Assembly (NCBI GenBank): GCA_002928535.1
Contig: PERG01000019.1
Location: 1-48,330 of the forward strand
Origin: Methylotenera sp.
GTDB taxonomy: Bacteria > Pseudomonadota > Gammaproteobacteria > Burkholderiales > Methylophilaceae
Direction of reading: 5' to 3'
DNA length: 48,330 nt
In this document: piece by piece, positions 37,781 to 46,394 of the stretch
Numbering within the stretch: position 1 is the stretch's first letter
How the letters are laid out: every line of letters starts with the position of its first letter
Notes under the pieces: model-generated
Databases searched by the model: none
What the model saw: the letters and a program-made list of their open reading frames with translations, nothing else
What the model was told of the DNA's origin: nothing
Program-made: the position numbers and the translations under genes

Positions 37781-38959
37781 CTATTTTAAAAAAGTTTTGA
37801 TTAATGCGCTCAACTGTTTCACCAACAATTGCGCTTCTGCTTCATTCATCACCAATGGCGGCAGCAGGCGTACCACGCTTTCCGCAGTGACATTGATTAA
37901 AAGTTTCTGCGCCAGTGCTAATTTCACCAGTTCACCACAAGGCTTGTTAAGCTCAATACCGATCATCAAACCAGCATTCCGGATGGCTACTACGCCCTTC
38001 TGATCCTTGAATTCTGCCTCAAAACTTTCACGGATGTAATTACCAATTTTTTCGGCATTTTCCCGTAATCCTTCTTCTTCGATAATATTCAAAGTGGCTA
38101 AACCGGCAGCGGTAGCCAATGGATTACCGCCAAAGGTAGAACCATGTTTGCCGTAGGTAAATACATCTGCAGCCACACCGCTTGCCACACAAGCACCAAT
38201 GGGTACACCTGAACCTAAGCCTTTGGCCAAGCTCATGACATCCGGTTTAATGTTGGTATGCTGAAAACCGAACCAGGTGCCAGTGCGGCCAATTCCGGTC
38301 TGCACTTCATCCAACATTAATAACCAGTCATGTTCATTACAGATCTGACGCAAAGCTTCCAGGTAACCGCTAGCATGTTTAGGGATATTAATGCCACCCT
38401 CACCTTGTACGGGCTCAACCAATACAGCCACCACATTGGCATTGCGTGCAGCGATCTGACGCACGGATTCAATATCATCGTAAGGCACACGGATAAAGCC
38501 GCTTACCAGTGGTTCAAAGCCGGCTTGTACCTTACGGTTGCCCGTGGCAGACAACGTAGCCATGGTCCGGCCATGAAAAGATTTGTCCATGACAATAATT
38601 TCAGGGTTTTCAATACCTTTGTTGTGTCCATACAAGCGTGCCAACTTAATGCTTGCCTCATTGGCTTCACAACCGGAATTACAGAAAAATACTTTATCCA
38701 TACCGGAGATTTCACAAAGCTTATCGGCTAACGCTGATTGCTCTGCAATTTGATAGATATTGGACACATGGATAAGTTTAGCGGCTTGCTCACTAATCGC
38801 TTTTACCAATTTAGGATGTGCATGGCCCAAGCCATTGACGGCAACACCGGCAAGCGCATCCAGGTATTTTTCACCTTTATCATCCCACAACCAAACGCCT
38901 TCCCCTCTCACAAAAGTGACGGGCTGACGTGTGTAGGTATTCATTAAATGTACTGACAT
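37781..38959 (-). CDS. argD: Acetylornithine aminotransferase
   Basis: PLP-dependent class III aminotransferase making N-acetylornithine (and possibly serving as DapC). Features are SGCEANEASIKLAR for phosphate binding, LDEVQTGIGRTG with the PLP-ring aspartate, and the Schiff-base lysine in SLAKGLGSGVPIGA. The 392-residue length and the next-door argF and argG support ArgD over other class III transaminases. A perfect 14-bp palindrome lies 18-31 bp upstream of the start. Confidence 0.95.
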   Translation of the reverse strand: MSVHLMNTYTRQPVTFVRGEGVWLWDDKGEKYLDALAGVAVNGLGHAHPKLVKAISEQAAKLIHVSNIYQIAEQSALADKLCEISGMDKVFFCNSGCEANEASIKLARLYGHNKGIENPEIIVMDKSFHGRTMATLSATGNRKVQAGFEPLVSGFIRVPYDDIESVRQIAARNANVVAVLVEPVQGEGGINIPKHASGYLEALRQICNEHDWLLMLDEVQTGIGRTGTWFGFQHTNIKPDVMSLAKGLGSGVPIGACVASGVAADVFTYGKHGSTFGGNPLATAAGLATLNIIEEEGLRENAEKIGNYIRESFEAEFKDQKGVVAIRNAGLMIGIELNKPCGELVKLALAQKLLINVTAESVVRLLPPLVMNEAEAQLLVKQLSALIKTFLK

Positions 38960-38976
38960 AGCTTTTCTTACTAAAT

Positions 38977-38990
38977 ATTCTCTAGAGAAT
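38977..38990. promoter_or_regulatory. 14-bp palindrome upstream of argD
   Basis: ATTCTCTAGAGAAT is perfectly self-complementary and lies 18 bp before the argD start codon. It does not match the ArgR box as I know it. It may be an operator or chance. Confidence 0.3.
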
Positions 38991-39057
38991 TAAGGTTTAC
39001 AGCGTTAATTAATACGCAAATATAGAACCTAAAATCCGTTTAACTAATCTGTTTAAC

Positions 39058-39088
39058 TAAAAAACAAACGGCGGCTAATGCCGCCGTT
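39058..39088 (-). terminator. Rho-independent terminator of the PuuD-like gene
   Basis: A perfect 9-bp GC-rich stem (39067-39075 with 39080-39088) with a 4-nt loop. On the minus strand it is followed by TGTTTTTTAG. It starts 18 bp after the stop of the gene ending at 39107 and separates it from the arg genes. Confidence 0.88.
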
Positions 39089-39106
39089 GTTGCGTTCATT
39101 ATTGCC

Positions 39107-39598
39107 CTATAAACTGTACAGCACTTGATGAGATAAGCCGTTGGTCATAAAGAATAACATTGGGATTGATAACATCATATTGGTTCGGGATGCTAAGAAC
39201 GCTGTACGTCGTGCCTTGGTTTTTTCTTCATCACTTGCAGGCTTCATGCCCAGGATTTTTTGCTGATTAGGCCAAATCAATACCCAGACATTGAACAGCA
39301 TAATCGTACCTAACCAAGCACCTACGCCGATAGCAGCATAGCCATTTCGTAGCATCAAGGCATCTGGCAAACCACTACCTAGCAACCATGCCCCTGCTAG
39401 CCAAGTTGCGACTGCAGACCAGCGGAACCACAATAGCGCGCGCGGTGCCACATGTTTGGTGATACCGGCATTTGTACCATCAGCCGTTGCATCTTTAAGT
39501 GCTGGCACTTGTACCAAGTTAAAATAATATAGCAGACCGATCCAGGTAACACCTGCAATCACGTGTGCCCAGCGGGCAATACCAGACATATATTCCAT
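39107..39598 (-). CDS. PuuD N-terminal-like (urate oxidase N) four-helix membrane protein
   Basis: A 163-residue protein with four predicted membrane helices. The opening segment GIARWAHVIAGVTWIGLLYYFNLVQVP is characteristic of the membrane domain of PuuD-type urate hydroxylases. The cytochrome c domain of full PuuD is absent, and no other purine genes are nearby, so urate oxidation should not be assumed. The conserved histidine in the first helix suggests haem or quinone contact, as inference. ATG 39598 follows a G-rich stretch; ATG 39589 is an alternative. A 34-residue membrane ORF lies 3 bp upstream. Confidence 0.85.
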   Translation of the reverse strand: MEYMSGIARWAHVIAGVTWIGLLYYFNLVQVPALKDATADGTNAGITKHVAPRALLWFRWSAVATWLAGAWLLGSGLPDALMLRNGYAAIGVGAWLGTIMLFNVWVLIWPNQQKILGMKPASDEEKTKARRTAFLASRTNMMLSIPMLFFMTNGLSHQVLYSL

Positions 39599-39601
39599 GA
39601 T

Positions 39602-39706
39602 TTAAACCCCCGCCAATAACACGTTTTTAACCAGCAGATATAACACCAGCGTTAGCACCAGACCTGCGACAATGGTGCCGGAAATTGAATCTAAAGGATT
39701 TTTCAT
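39602..39706 (-). CDS. Small membrane ORF, 34 residues
   Basis: Translation from ATG 39706 gives a 34-residue peptide starting MKNPLDSISGTIVAGLVL and ending KNVLLAGV, with one hydrophobic helix of about 16-18 residues ended by a lysine. A GGAG ribosome site lies about 9 nt upstream. The stop is 3 bp before the start of the PuuD-like membrane gene, so the two are probably translated together. I do not recognise the peptide; it could be a small subunit or an assembly partner of the larger membrane protein. Confidence 0.65.
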   Translation of the reverse strand: MKNPLDSISGTIVAGLVLTLVLYLLVKNVLLAGV

Positions 39707-39960
39707 GTTGCTGATCTCCAATTTTAATTCTTGAATTTAATTTTTGTGTGGATTTCTAATCAACTTCTGTGCGTGAGATTAGCTTAAAACCCCTAGATAA
39801 GCAATAGATTGGCAATACTTTAGCAAGTCTTCCGAGTCATAAAAAAGATTAAAATAATGAACCCGCATAGAATGTTACGCTCAAATTAGCACTTGAAAAA
39901 ATTGGTAATTTAAGCAAAAATCGCCGTCCTTCTAAATTATTGCCAACGATCTGTTTTTTT

Positions 39961-41076
39961 ATGGCATCTATCGTATCCATTCAACCTAACACTTCCCAGC
40001 CACAATTACCTGTCGCTTGGTACGTTGATTCTCAAGTCTATGCATTAGAGCAACAGCATTTGTTCTCACAAGTGCCCAATTACCTGGGGCATGCCCTTAT
40101 GGTACCGAATGTGGGCGATTTTCATGTGCTGGATTGGACTGGTGAAGCCAAAAGCCTAATTCATAATCAAGACGGCATTCAGGTAATGAGCAACATCTGT
40201 AGGCACCGGCAAGCGATTATGCTTAAGGGCAGTGGCCACACAAAAAATATTGTTTGCCCATTGCACCGCTGGACATATGACTTAAACGGAAAATTGCTCG
40301 GCGCACCGCACTTTAACGACAATCCCTGCCTGCACCTTCAACATAAAACCCTTAAAAACTGGCAAGGTTTATTGTTTGATAGCGAACGGGATATTGGCAA
40401 AGAATTGGCACAGTTAGGTTGTACGCAAGATTTTGACTTTACTGGTTATGCATTCGATAGCGTCAAAGTCGAGCATTATGACTTTAACTGGAAAACTTTT
40501 ATCGAAGCCTATCTTGAGGACTATCACGTCGGTCCATTCCATCCCGGCTTAAACCAATTTGTCGATTGCGGCGATTTGAATTGGGATTTCGGTGAACATT
40601 TCAGCGCGCAAACCGTTGGGTTTAAACCGCAGGGTGAACGTACCAACACCCCGGTTTACCAAAAGTGGCACCAAGCTGTTTCGCAATATCACGGCCAGCA
40701 GCCCAAGCATGGCGCCATCTGGTTTGCCTATTATCCATTTCTGATGATCGAGTGGTACCCGAATGTGTTGGTGGTGTCGCACTTGATCCCGACCGATACC
40801 GATCATTGCACGAACGTGACCGAGTTCTATTATCCGGAAGACATTGCCTTATTTGAACGTGAATTCGTAAAAGCGCATCAGGCTGCGTATTTTGAAACTG
40901 CCGTGGAAGACAAAGAGATTTGCCAGCGCATGCATGATGGGCGCCGCGGCTTATTTGCTCAGGGCATAGATGAGCGCGGCCCGTACCAGCATCCCATGGA
41001 GACCGGCCTCGAGCATTTTCATATTTGGTACCGCAAGCAAATTGAACCGCATTTAGGCATGAATGCGACGCGTTAG
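39961..41076 (+). CDS. Rieske non-haem iron oxygenase, alpha subunit
   Basis: A 371-residue ring-hydroxylating-type oxygenase. The Rieske 2Fe-2S ligands are in CRHRQAI (residues about 80-86) and CPLHRW. The mononuclear iron site is in EAYLEDYHVGPFHPGL, giving the two histidines, and a late acidic residue would complete the triad. It resembles choline monooxygenase and aromatic dioxygenase alpha subunits; the substrate cannot be deduced. No reductase, ferredoxin or beta subunit gene is near. ATG 39961 is preferred over TTG 39940, though neither has a good ribosome site. The next gene, an EamA transporter, follows after 15 bp. Confidence 0.9.
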   Translation: MASIVSIQPNTSQPQLPVAWYVDSQVYALEQQHLFSQVPNYLGHALMVPNVGDFHVLDWTGEAKSLIHNQDGIQVMSNICRHRQAIMLKGSGHTKNIVCPLHRWTYDLNGKLLGAPHFNDNPCLHLQHKTLKNWQGLLFDSERDIGKELAQLGCTQDFDFTGYAFDSVKVEHYDFNWKTFIEAYLEDYHVGPFHPGLNQFVDCGDLNWDFGEHFSAQTVGFKPQGERTNTPVYQKWHQAVSQYHGQQPKHGAIWFAYYPFLMIEWYPNVLVVSHLIPTDTDHCTNVTEFYYPEDIALFEREFVKAHQAAYFETAVEDKEICQRMHDGRRGLFAQGIDERGPYQHPMETGLEHFHIWYRKQIEPHLGMNATR

Positions 41077-41091
41077 AAAAGATTATTTTCA

Positions 41092-41946
41092 ATGAGGCTG
41101 CCAAACCTAGGCAGTCTATGGATGCTGGTCGCCGCACTGGGGTTCGCCATTATGGGCGCACTGGTCAAGGTCGGCTCAGAAAAATTCACCAGCGGTGAAC
41201 TGGTGTTCTACCGCTCCTTCTTTGGCTTGGTCGTGATCTGGCTGTATATCTACCAACGGAAATTACCCTTGGCCACGCCGGTGATGTTCAAACACATGTC
41301 TCGCGCGATTGTCGGATTTGTTTCTTTAGTGTTGTTCTTCTATGCCATCGCGCATTTACCCTTAGCGACTGCCATCACACTCAATTACACCTCGCCCTTA
41401 TTCCTGGCATTGCTCACCCCATTTCTGCTGCATGAAGCACCTAAAAAAACGTTATTTATAACCCTGATCATGGGATTTATCGGCGTGGTAATGTTGCTAA
41501 AACCGAGTGTGCATTCAGAGGATTGGCTCGCAGGCTTTATCGGCTTATGTTCAGGATTTGGCGCGGCCTGGGCATATGTGCATGTCAAGCAATTGGGCCA
41601 AGCGAATGAACCAGACTGGCGGACCGTGTTTTACTTTACGCTTGTGTCCAGTGTCGGCGCCGGCTTATGGATGCTGTTTGACCGTTTTCATGCCATTGAC
41701 TGGCAGGATTTACCGGTTTTATTAGGTTTGGGATTTTCTGCCACCATTGCCCAGCTGGCAATGACACGCGCATACCGCACCGGGGATACTTTGGTGGTCG
41801 CTAGCCTTGCGTATGTCACAGTCGTGTTGGCCAGCCTATTTGGCGTATTGTGGTGGCATGAGCATCTGAGCTTTGATGCCTGGCTGGCGATTGGCCTGAT
41901 TATCGCCAGCGGCATGATCAGCCTGCGCGCAACACCGGCCAAATAA
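41092..41946 (+). CDS. EamA/DMT-superfamily transporter
   Basis: A 284-residue inner membrane protein with ten predicted helices in two EamA repeats (MLVAALGFAIMGALVKVGSEKF at the start; WAYVHVKQLGQANEPDWRTVFY at the second repeat). The family exports or imports diverse metabolites; some close relatives carry S-adenosylmethionine or amino acids. It starts 15 bp after the Rieske oxygenase gene and is probably cotranscribed, so it may move that enzyme's substrate or product. It is convergent with the response regulator gene. Confidence 0.9.
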   Translation: MRLPNLGSLWMLVAALGFAIMGALVKVGSEKFTSGELVFYRSFFGLVVIWLYIYQRKLPLATPVMFKHMSRAIVGFVSLVLFFYAIAHLPLATAITLNYTSPLFLALLTPFLLHEAPKKTLFITLIMGFIGVVMLLKPSVHSEDWLAGFIGLCSGFGAAWAYVHVKQLGQANEPDWRTVFYFTLVSSVGAGLWMLFDRFHAIDWQDLPVLLGLGFSATIAQLAMTRAYRTGDTLVVASLAYVTVVLASLFGVLWWHEHLSFDAWLAIGLIIASGMISLRATPAK

Positions 41947-41966
41947 CATATCTAAAAACCTTAGAA

Positions 41967-42605
41967 TCAAGGATCTATCAAGCCACTGCGCATGGCAATC
42001 AAGGCGATTTCTGCCGAGTTATTGGCATTCAATTTTTGCTTGATATTGTAAAGATGCGTACCTACCGTGCGCGGACTCAAAAATAGCGTTTCGGCAATTT
42101 CATTGGTGGTTTTACCTTTGGCTAAGGCCATGAACACTTCAAACTCACGGGCAGACAATACATCGACCGGATTCTGGTCACCGGAAAGCTGTTGGATCGC
42201 CATCTGCTGCGCTACGCTGGCTTCCAGGTATTTTTTACCAGTCGCAACCGTGCGAATCGCCTTGATCAGCTCTTCTGCCGCACTGCGCTTAGTCAGGTAG
42301 CCCATGGCCCCTGCATTCAATACCCGCTTGGGGTGCACTGAATCTTCATGAGCGGAAAGTACCAGGATTTTGGCATTGCTTTCTTTCGCTAAAATGCGCT
42401 CAATTGCTTCCAAACCACCAATGCCGGGCATCGTGATATCCATGACTACCACGTCGGGTTTGTGCTCCATGTAACGCGTGATGGCCTGCTCGCCACTTTC
42501 GGCTTCAGCCACTACCTTGATATCTGTATCCGCCTCCAGCAACATCTTAAATCCCATGCGCACAACAGCGTGGTCATCCACTAGCATGATGTTAATTTGA
42601 CTCAT
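41967..42605 (-). CDS. NarL/UvrY-family two-component response regulator
   Basis: A 212-residue regulator. The receiver domain covers residues 1-120 with phospho-acceptor D56 (VVVMDITMPGIGGLEA), preceded by the acidic pair in MLVDDHAVVR. The C-terminal LuxR helix-turn-helix contains LSAREFEVFMALAKGKTTNEIAETLFLS. TTG 42620 would add five residues; ATG 42605 has a GGAG site and fits the family. It lies 52 bp after the histidine kinase gene on the same strand, so the two form a pair. It resembles the GacA/UvrY branch, but the target genes are unknown. Confidence 0.93.
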   Translation of the reverse strand: MSQINIMLVDDHAVVRMGFKMLLEADTDIKVVAEAESGEQAITRYMEHKPDVVVMDITMPGIGGLEAIERILAKESNAKILVLSAHEDSVHPKRVLNAGAMGYLTKRSAAEELIKAIRTVATGKKYLEASVAQQMAIQQLSGDQNPVDVLSAREFEVFMALAKGKTTNEIAETLFLSPRTVGTHLYNIKQKLNANNSAEIALIAMRSGLIDP

Positions 42606-42657
42606 GTTGCATTTCTCCAATAGTTAACGCTTTGCATCTTTGATTTATTTGTAATTA

Positions 42658-44391
42658 TTAAGTTGTAAATGTATTCGGAATTTTGACATGGATCGCCGTG
42701 CCCTTATCTTTGACAGATACAATCTTGAAAGTGCCGTGCAGCGCTTGTGCCCGTTCCCGCATGCCCAAAATGCCAAAATGAGAAGTCTGGTCCACACTTT
42801 CCACATCCATGCCTTTGCCGTTATCCACGATATCCAATTGCAAATTATCCGTTTTGAATTTGGTAAGCTTCACATCAATCGTCGTGGCTTCAGCGTACTT
42901 CAGTGCGTTATTAATTGATTCCTGCACGATGCGATAAAGATTGATACTCACCGTTTCGCCCAATCCATGCAAATCACCTTTCAATTGCAGATTGATTTTG
43001 ATATTGGGATTTTGCATTTGGTAGCTACTCACCACGTCTTTCAACGTTTCTGCCAGCCCCAGGTTATCCAGTGACCCCGGACGAAGCTGGCGGATAATAT
43101 TGTGCATCCCATCGTAAATCTGGTTCGCAGCAGAGACAATTATGCGGGCATGGCCTTCCACATCCGGCATGCCTGGGTTGTTGGCACTCGCTTGGGTTTT
43201 ATTAGCAATGGCAACGGCAAAAGTTTTGATCGCTGTCACATATTGGCCTAATTCATCATGCAGCTCGCGGGCCAGGCTGCGGCGCTCATCTTCGATATGC
43301 TTTTGAATTACGTGGGTCAACTGGCGATTTTCTTCAAGCTTACGCTCTGTTTCCTGCGCTTTTTTAAGCTCGGTAATATCACGCATGCTACAGATATCAC
43401 CAATCACTTCATTGGTTTTAGGATCAATCAATGGCGCTGCAGAAATCGACACATCTATGACCTGTCCGCTTTTGCTGATACGCTGCGTAATATGATTATC
43501 GATACTCTGGCCGGAGGTAATCACTTCCAGATTTTGCGCCAGATCTTCAGCCAGCTCCCTCGGGCTTAGCAAGCTGGCGGATTTGCCGATCATTTCTTTT
43601 GAGGTATAGCCAAAAATGCGCTGTGCTGCGGGATTCCAGAACGAGATATTGCCATTGAGGTCATGAATAATCATGGCATCTGCGGTCTGTTGCGCGATCA
43701 AAGCCAGCCGCTGATTTTCGGCAGTACTGGTTTGCAGCGACGAAGTCATGGCATTGAAGTTGTGTCCGATACGCGAAAATTCCGGCAAGGAAAATTCAGG
43801 TAGCCTTGCAGTTAAGTCGCCCTGCTCAACCTGGTTAATGGATTTCAGGATAGACCCCAATGGTTGCAGGGCACGCCCCAACATCCAGTACACCATGCCA
43901 TTTAACAAGATAAAGAAGGTCAGACCTAGCCAGAATAAATTGCGTACGCGGCTCCAGGCTTCGCGAATGGCACCGCCCGGATTAGGAATAATTTCCAGCC
44001 GGCCAAAGCGAATCAAGCGCGTTACGGCTTGTTCCCGAGGGTGCAACATATGCTCAAACCAATCAGGCGGATTTTCATCGGCCCGATATTTGGACGGCGG
44101 CGATTGATAGAGCTGCGCGCCACTGATGCTGTATAAACGGATTTCGTTACTGCGCACATGGCCAAGGGATTCCAGGAAACGCCGCATCACATCATGCGTA
44201 TAGCCCCACTCTGGGTTCTGCACGGAGCTAATAATGACCGTGTCCAGCAATTGCGTCGTCACACGTGTTGCCGCTTCTACCCCTTCTTGAATCGAGGTTT
44301 TCATGCCTTTAATGACCACATAACCGACTGCAATCATAAAAACCAATAGCAGCGAAGTGATCAGCAAATTTAAGCGAACGCGCAAACTCAT
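42658..44391 (-). CDS. NarX-type sensor histidine kinase (HAMP-PAS-HisKA_3)
   Basis: A 577-residue membrane kinase. A first membrane helix (about 8-28) and a second (about 140-162) enclose a periplasmic sensor region. HAMP, PAS (MIIHDLNGNISFWNPAAQRI) and PAC segments follow, then the HisKA_3 dimerisation domain with phospho-acceptor H378 in SLARELHDELGQ and a HATPase_c domain (GLGETVSINLYRIVQESINNALKYAEA; DNGKGMD). The open frame continues upstream to 44478, but ATG 44391 begins MSLRVRLNLL right before the first helix, typical of this group. The signal sensed is unknown. Confidence 0.92.
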   Translation of the reverse strand: MSLRVRLNLLITSLLLVFMIAVGYVVIKGMKTSIQEGVEAATRVTTQLLDTVIISSVQNPEWGYTHDVMRRFLESLGHVRSNEIRLYSISGAQLYQSPPSKYRADENPPDWFEHMLHPREQAVTRLIRFGRLEIIPNPGGAIREAWSRVRNLFWLGLTFFILLNGMVYWMLGRALQPLGSILKSINQVEQGDLTARLPEFSLPEFSRIGHNFNAMTSSLQTSTAENQRLALIAQQTADAMIIHDLNGNISFWNPAAQRIFGYTSKEMIGKSASLLSPRELAEDLAQNLEVITSGQSIDNHITQRISKSGQVIDVSISAAPLIDPKTNEVIGDICSMRDITELKKAQETERKLEENRQLTHVIQKHIEDERRSLARELHDELGQYVTAIKTFAVAIANKTQASANNPGMPDVEGHARIIVSAANQIYDGMHNIIRQLRPGSLDNLGLAETLKDVVSSYQMQNPNIKINLQLKGDLHGLGETVSINLYRIVQESINNALKYAEATTIDVKLTKFKTDNLQLDIVDNGKGMDVESVDQTSHFGILGMRERAQALHGTFKIVSVKDKGTAIHVKIPNTFTT

Positions 44392-44453
44392 AAGTTGAAA
44401 TGGCCGGTTTAGATGTGTAGAGTTTAACAACTTTAAGCAAATGACAATATAGT

Positions 44454-44471
44454 GTAAATCACTAGATTTAC
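44454..44471. promoter_or_regulatory. 18-bp palindrome between kinase and dhaL
   Basis: GTAAATC (44454-44460) and GATTTAC (44465-44471) form a perfect inverted repeat with a 4-nt spacer. It lies in the 113-bp divergent spacer, 33 bp before the dhaL start codon, as expected of a dimeric regulator site. The regulator is unknown. Confidence 0.45.
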
Positions 44472-44504
44472 GCGGCAACGCACTTTAAAAAAGGCTAATC
44501 AACA

Positions 44505-45143
44505 ATGAGTTTAATTAATACCGCATTCATCATCACTGCGGCAAAAGCCATTCAGAAAACCATAGTCGAGAATGAAGCGACACTGGAATCGCTAGACCGC
44601 GAGATTGGTGACGGCGACCACTACATCAATATGAAACGTGGTGCCGGCGTGGTCATGGAAATGGAGGCTGAATTATTACCATTAACTGCGGATGCAGCGT
44701 TGCACAAAATTGGCATGAAGTTATTAAGCACCATTGGCGGTGCATCTGGCCCGTTGCTTGCGAGCTTTTTCATGAGCATGGGCAAAACGCTGAAAGAGAA
44801 TGGCGATGACAGCCACGCCAAAATCGCAGCTGCATTTGCAGCGGGTGTGGAAGCCATACGCCAGCGCGGCAAAGCGGATGTCGGTGAAAAAACCATGCTC
44901 GATGTGCTCATTCCAGTATCGCATGCCTTCACGCTTGCCGCGACACAACAGCATGATGTTAGGCTGATTTGTGCCACACTGATCCACACTGCGGAGCAAG
45001 GCATGCTTTCCACTAAAGATTTAATCGCCACAAAAGGCCGTGCTGCTGGCTTGGGTGAACGTGCCATCGGACATATTGACCCAGGTGCAAAGAGCTGCCA
45101 GCTCATAATAAAAACTGTATGCAATTTAGTACTCAATAAATGA
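44505..45143 (+). CDS. dhaL: Dihydroxyacetone kinase subunit DhaL
   Basis: ADP/ATP-binding subunit of dihydroxyacetone kinase, 212 residues. The magnesium-nucleotide motif reads EIGDGDHYINMKRG near residue 33-46; the usual GDGDHG glycine is Tyr here. A second conserved segment, GGASGPLLASFFMSMG, is present. DhaL normally works with DhaK and the phosphotransferase protein DhaM, but no dhaM is in the window, so the phosphate donor may be ATP directly or a distant DhaM. An AAGG ribosome site precedes the ATG. Confidence 0.93.
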   Translation: MSLINTAFIITAAKAIQKTIVENEATLESLDREIGDGDHYINMKRGAGVVMEMEAELLPLTADAALHKIGMKLLSTIGGASGPLLASFFMSMGKTLKENGDDSHAKIAAAFAAGVEAIRQRGKADVGEKTMLDVLIPVSHAFTLAATQQHDVRLICATLIHTAEQGMLSTKDLIATKGRAAGLGERAIGHIDPGAKSCQLIIKTVCNLVLNK

Positions 45144-45206
45144 ATTAACCATTTAAAAGCGAAGTCAGTACGCGGCACAAAGTAATGGCGAGCGAAGGAT
45201 CATAAA

Positions 45207-46208
45207 ATGAAGAAATTTATAAACCATGTAGATGACCTGTTAGTTGAAAGCCTGAGCGGTTTTGCAGCTGCTCATTCAGACTTAGTACAGCTACACCTGG
45301 AGCCTCACTATCTCACACGTAAACACAAAGCCTTGGATAAGGTCGCCATTATTTCTGGTGGTGGCTCGGGGCACGAGCCCTTGCACAGCGGCTATATTGG
45401 TTACGGCATGTTAGATGCTGCCTGCCCAGGCCATGTCTTTACTTCCCCAACCCCCGACCAGATGCTAGCTGCAGCAGAATATGTGCATGCAGGCAAAGGC
45501 GTGCTGTTTATCGTTAAGAACTACTCGGGCGACGTGATGAATTTTGAAATGGCGGCAGAAATGCTACCGTTTGAATCGGCTACTGTACTCACCAGTGACG
45601 ATGTCGCAGTGAATAATTCCACTTACACCACCGGGCGCCGTGGCGTTGCCGGCACCATGATCGTAGAGAAGTGTGTAGGCAGCCTGGCTGAAACGGGTGC
45701 CAATCTGCAAGCGTGCAAAACATTTGGCGACAAAGTGAATAGCAACATCGCCAGCATGGGCGTGGCTTTGACGAGCTGCACGGTGCCTGCGGCTGGCCGC
45801 CCAACTTTTGATATCGACCATACCGAACTCGAAATGGGCGTAGGCATTCATGGCGAGCCTGGGCGCAGGCGCGAAGCGATGCGTGAAGCCGATGCAATTG
45901 TGAAAGACCTGGTTGCGGCGATTATGGAAGATTTCAATATGAGGGGCTTGCATGCGGAAGGCAGCGAAGCGCTACTACTGGTCAATGGCTTTGCCGGTAC
46001 ACCGCTCATGGAGCTATACCTCATCTACAACACCGCAGCAAAACTATTCGCCAAGCATGGTATTACAGTTGCACGCTCATTGGTGGGCAACTACACTACC
46101 GCGCTAGATATGGCCGGAGCCTCCATCACACTTTGCTTACTAGATGAAGAAATCAAACAGCATTGGGATAATGCAGTGCATACGCCTGCTTTAAGGTGGA
46201 AAATTTAA
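45207..46208 (+). CDS. dhaK: Dihydroxyacetone kinase subunit DhaK
   Basis: Substrate-binding subunit that holds dihydroxyacetone (or a related short ketose) covalently on a histidine. The protein is 333 residues with the signature VAIISGGGSGHEPLHSGYIG and the active-site H215 in MGVGIHGEPGRRR. The start ATG follows AAGGA. It lies 63 bp after dhaL, so the order is L then K. In methylotrophs it could salvage dihydroxyacetone into glycolysis, but relatives act on erythrulose, so substrate assignment is inference. Confidence 0.94.
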   Translation: MKKFINHVDDLLVESLSGFAAAHSDLVQLHLEPHYLTRKHKALDKVAIISGGGSGHEPLHSGYIGYGMLDAACPGHVFTSPTPDQMLAAAEYVHAGKGVLFIVKNYSGDVMNFEMAAEMLPFESATVLTSDDVAVNNSTYTTGRRGVAGTMIVEKCVGSLAETGANLQACKTFGDKVNSNIASMGVALTSCTVPAAGRPTFDIDHTELEMGVGIHGEPGRRREAMREADAIVKDLVAAIMEDFNMRGLHAEGSEALLLVNGFAGTPLMELYLIYNTAAKLFAKHGITVARSLVGNYTTALDMAGASITLCLLDEEIKQHWDNAVHTPALRWKI

Positions 46209-46394
46209 TTGGAAATTCTTAATCGTCCTGAATCGGCCCATAGCAGCCGTTTAAAATCGTAAGAATTTGGTAAAGCTTGGTATAAAGCCAAATCTCAGTA
46301 TTTATTAAGTCTCCATAAGAGTATATTTTTTAAAAATACCTCATAAATCTTTCTTAAGTGAATCTTTAAATCACTTTTCCGCGTACATGAATTA

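Noticed and set aside
39707-39960. The 254-bp divergent spacer as a site for a further small gene or RNA
   Set aside because: Both strands are A/T-rich with frequent stops and no strong hairpin; it probably holds only promoters.
40622-41137. 171-codon minus-strand frame opposite the Rieske oxygenase
   Set aside because: Shadow of a conserved gene; composition is cysteine/arginine-rich in the manner of non-coding frames.
44621-45178. 185-codon minus-strand frame opposite dhaL
   Set aside because: It covers dhaL exactly in antisense and contains no recognisable domain.
45564-45953. Minus-strand open frames of up to 129 codons inside dhaK
   Set aside because: They lie wholly within dhaK, have no family resemblance and no sensible start signals.
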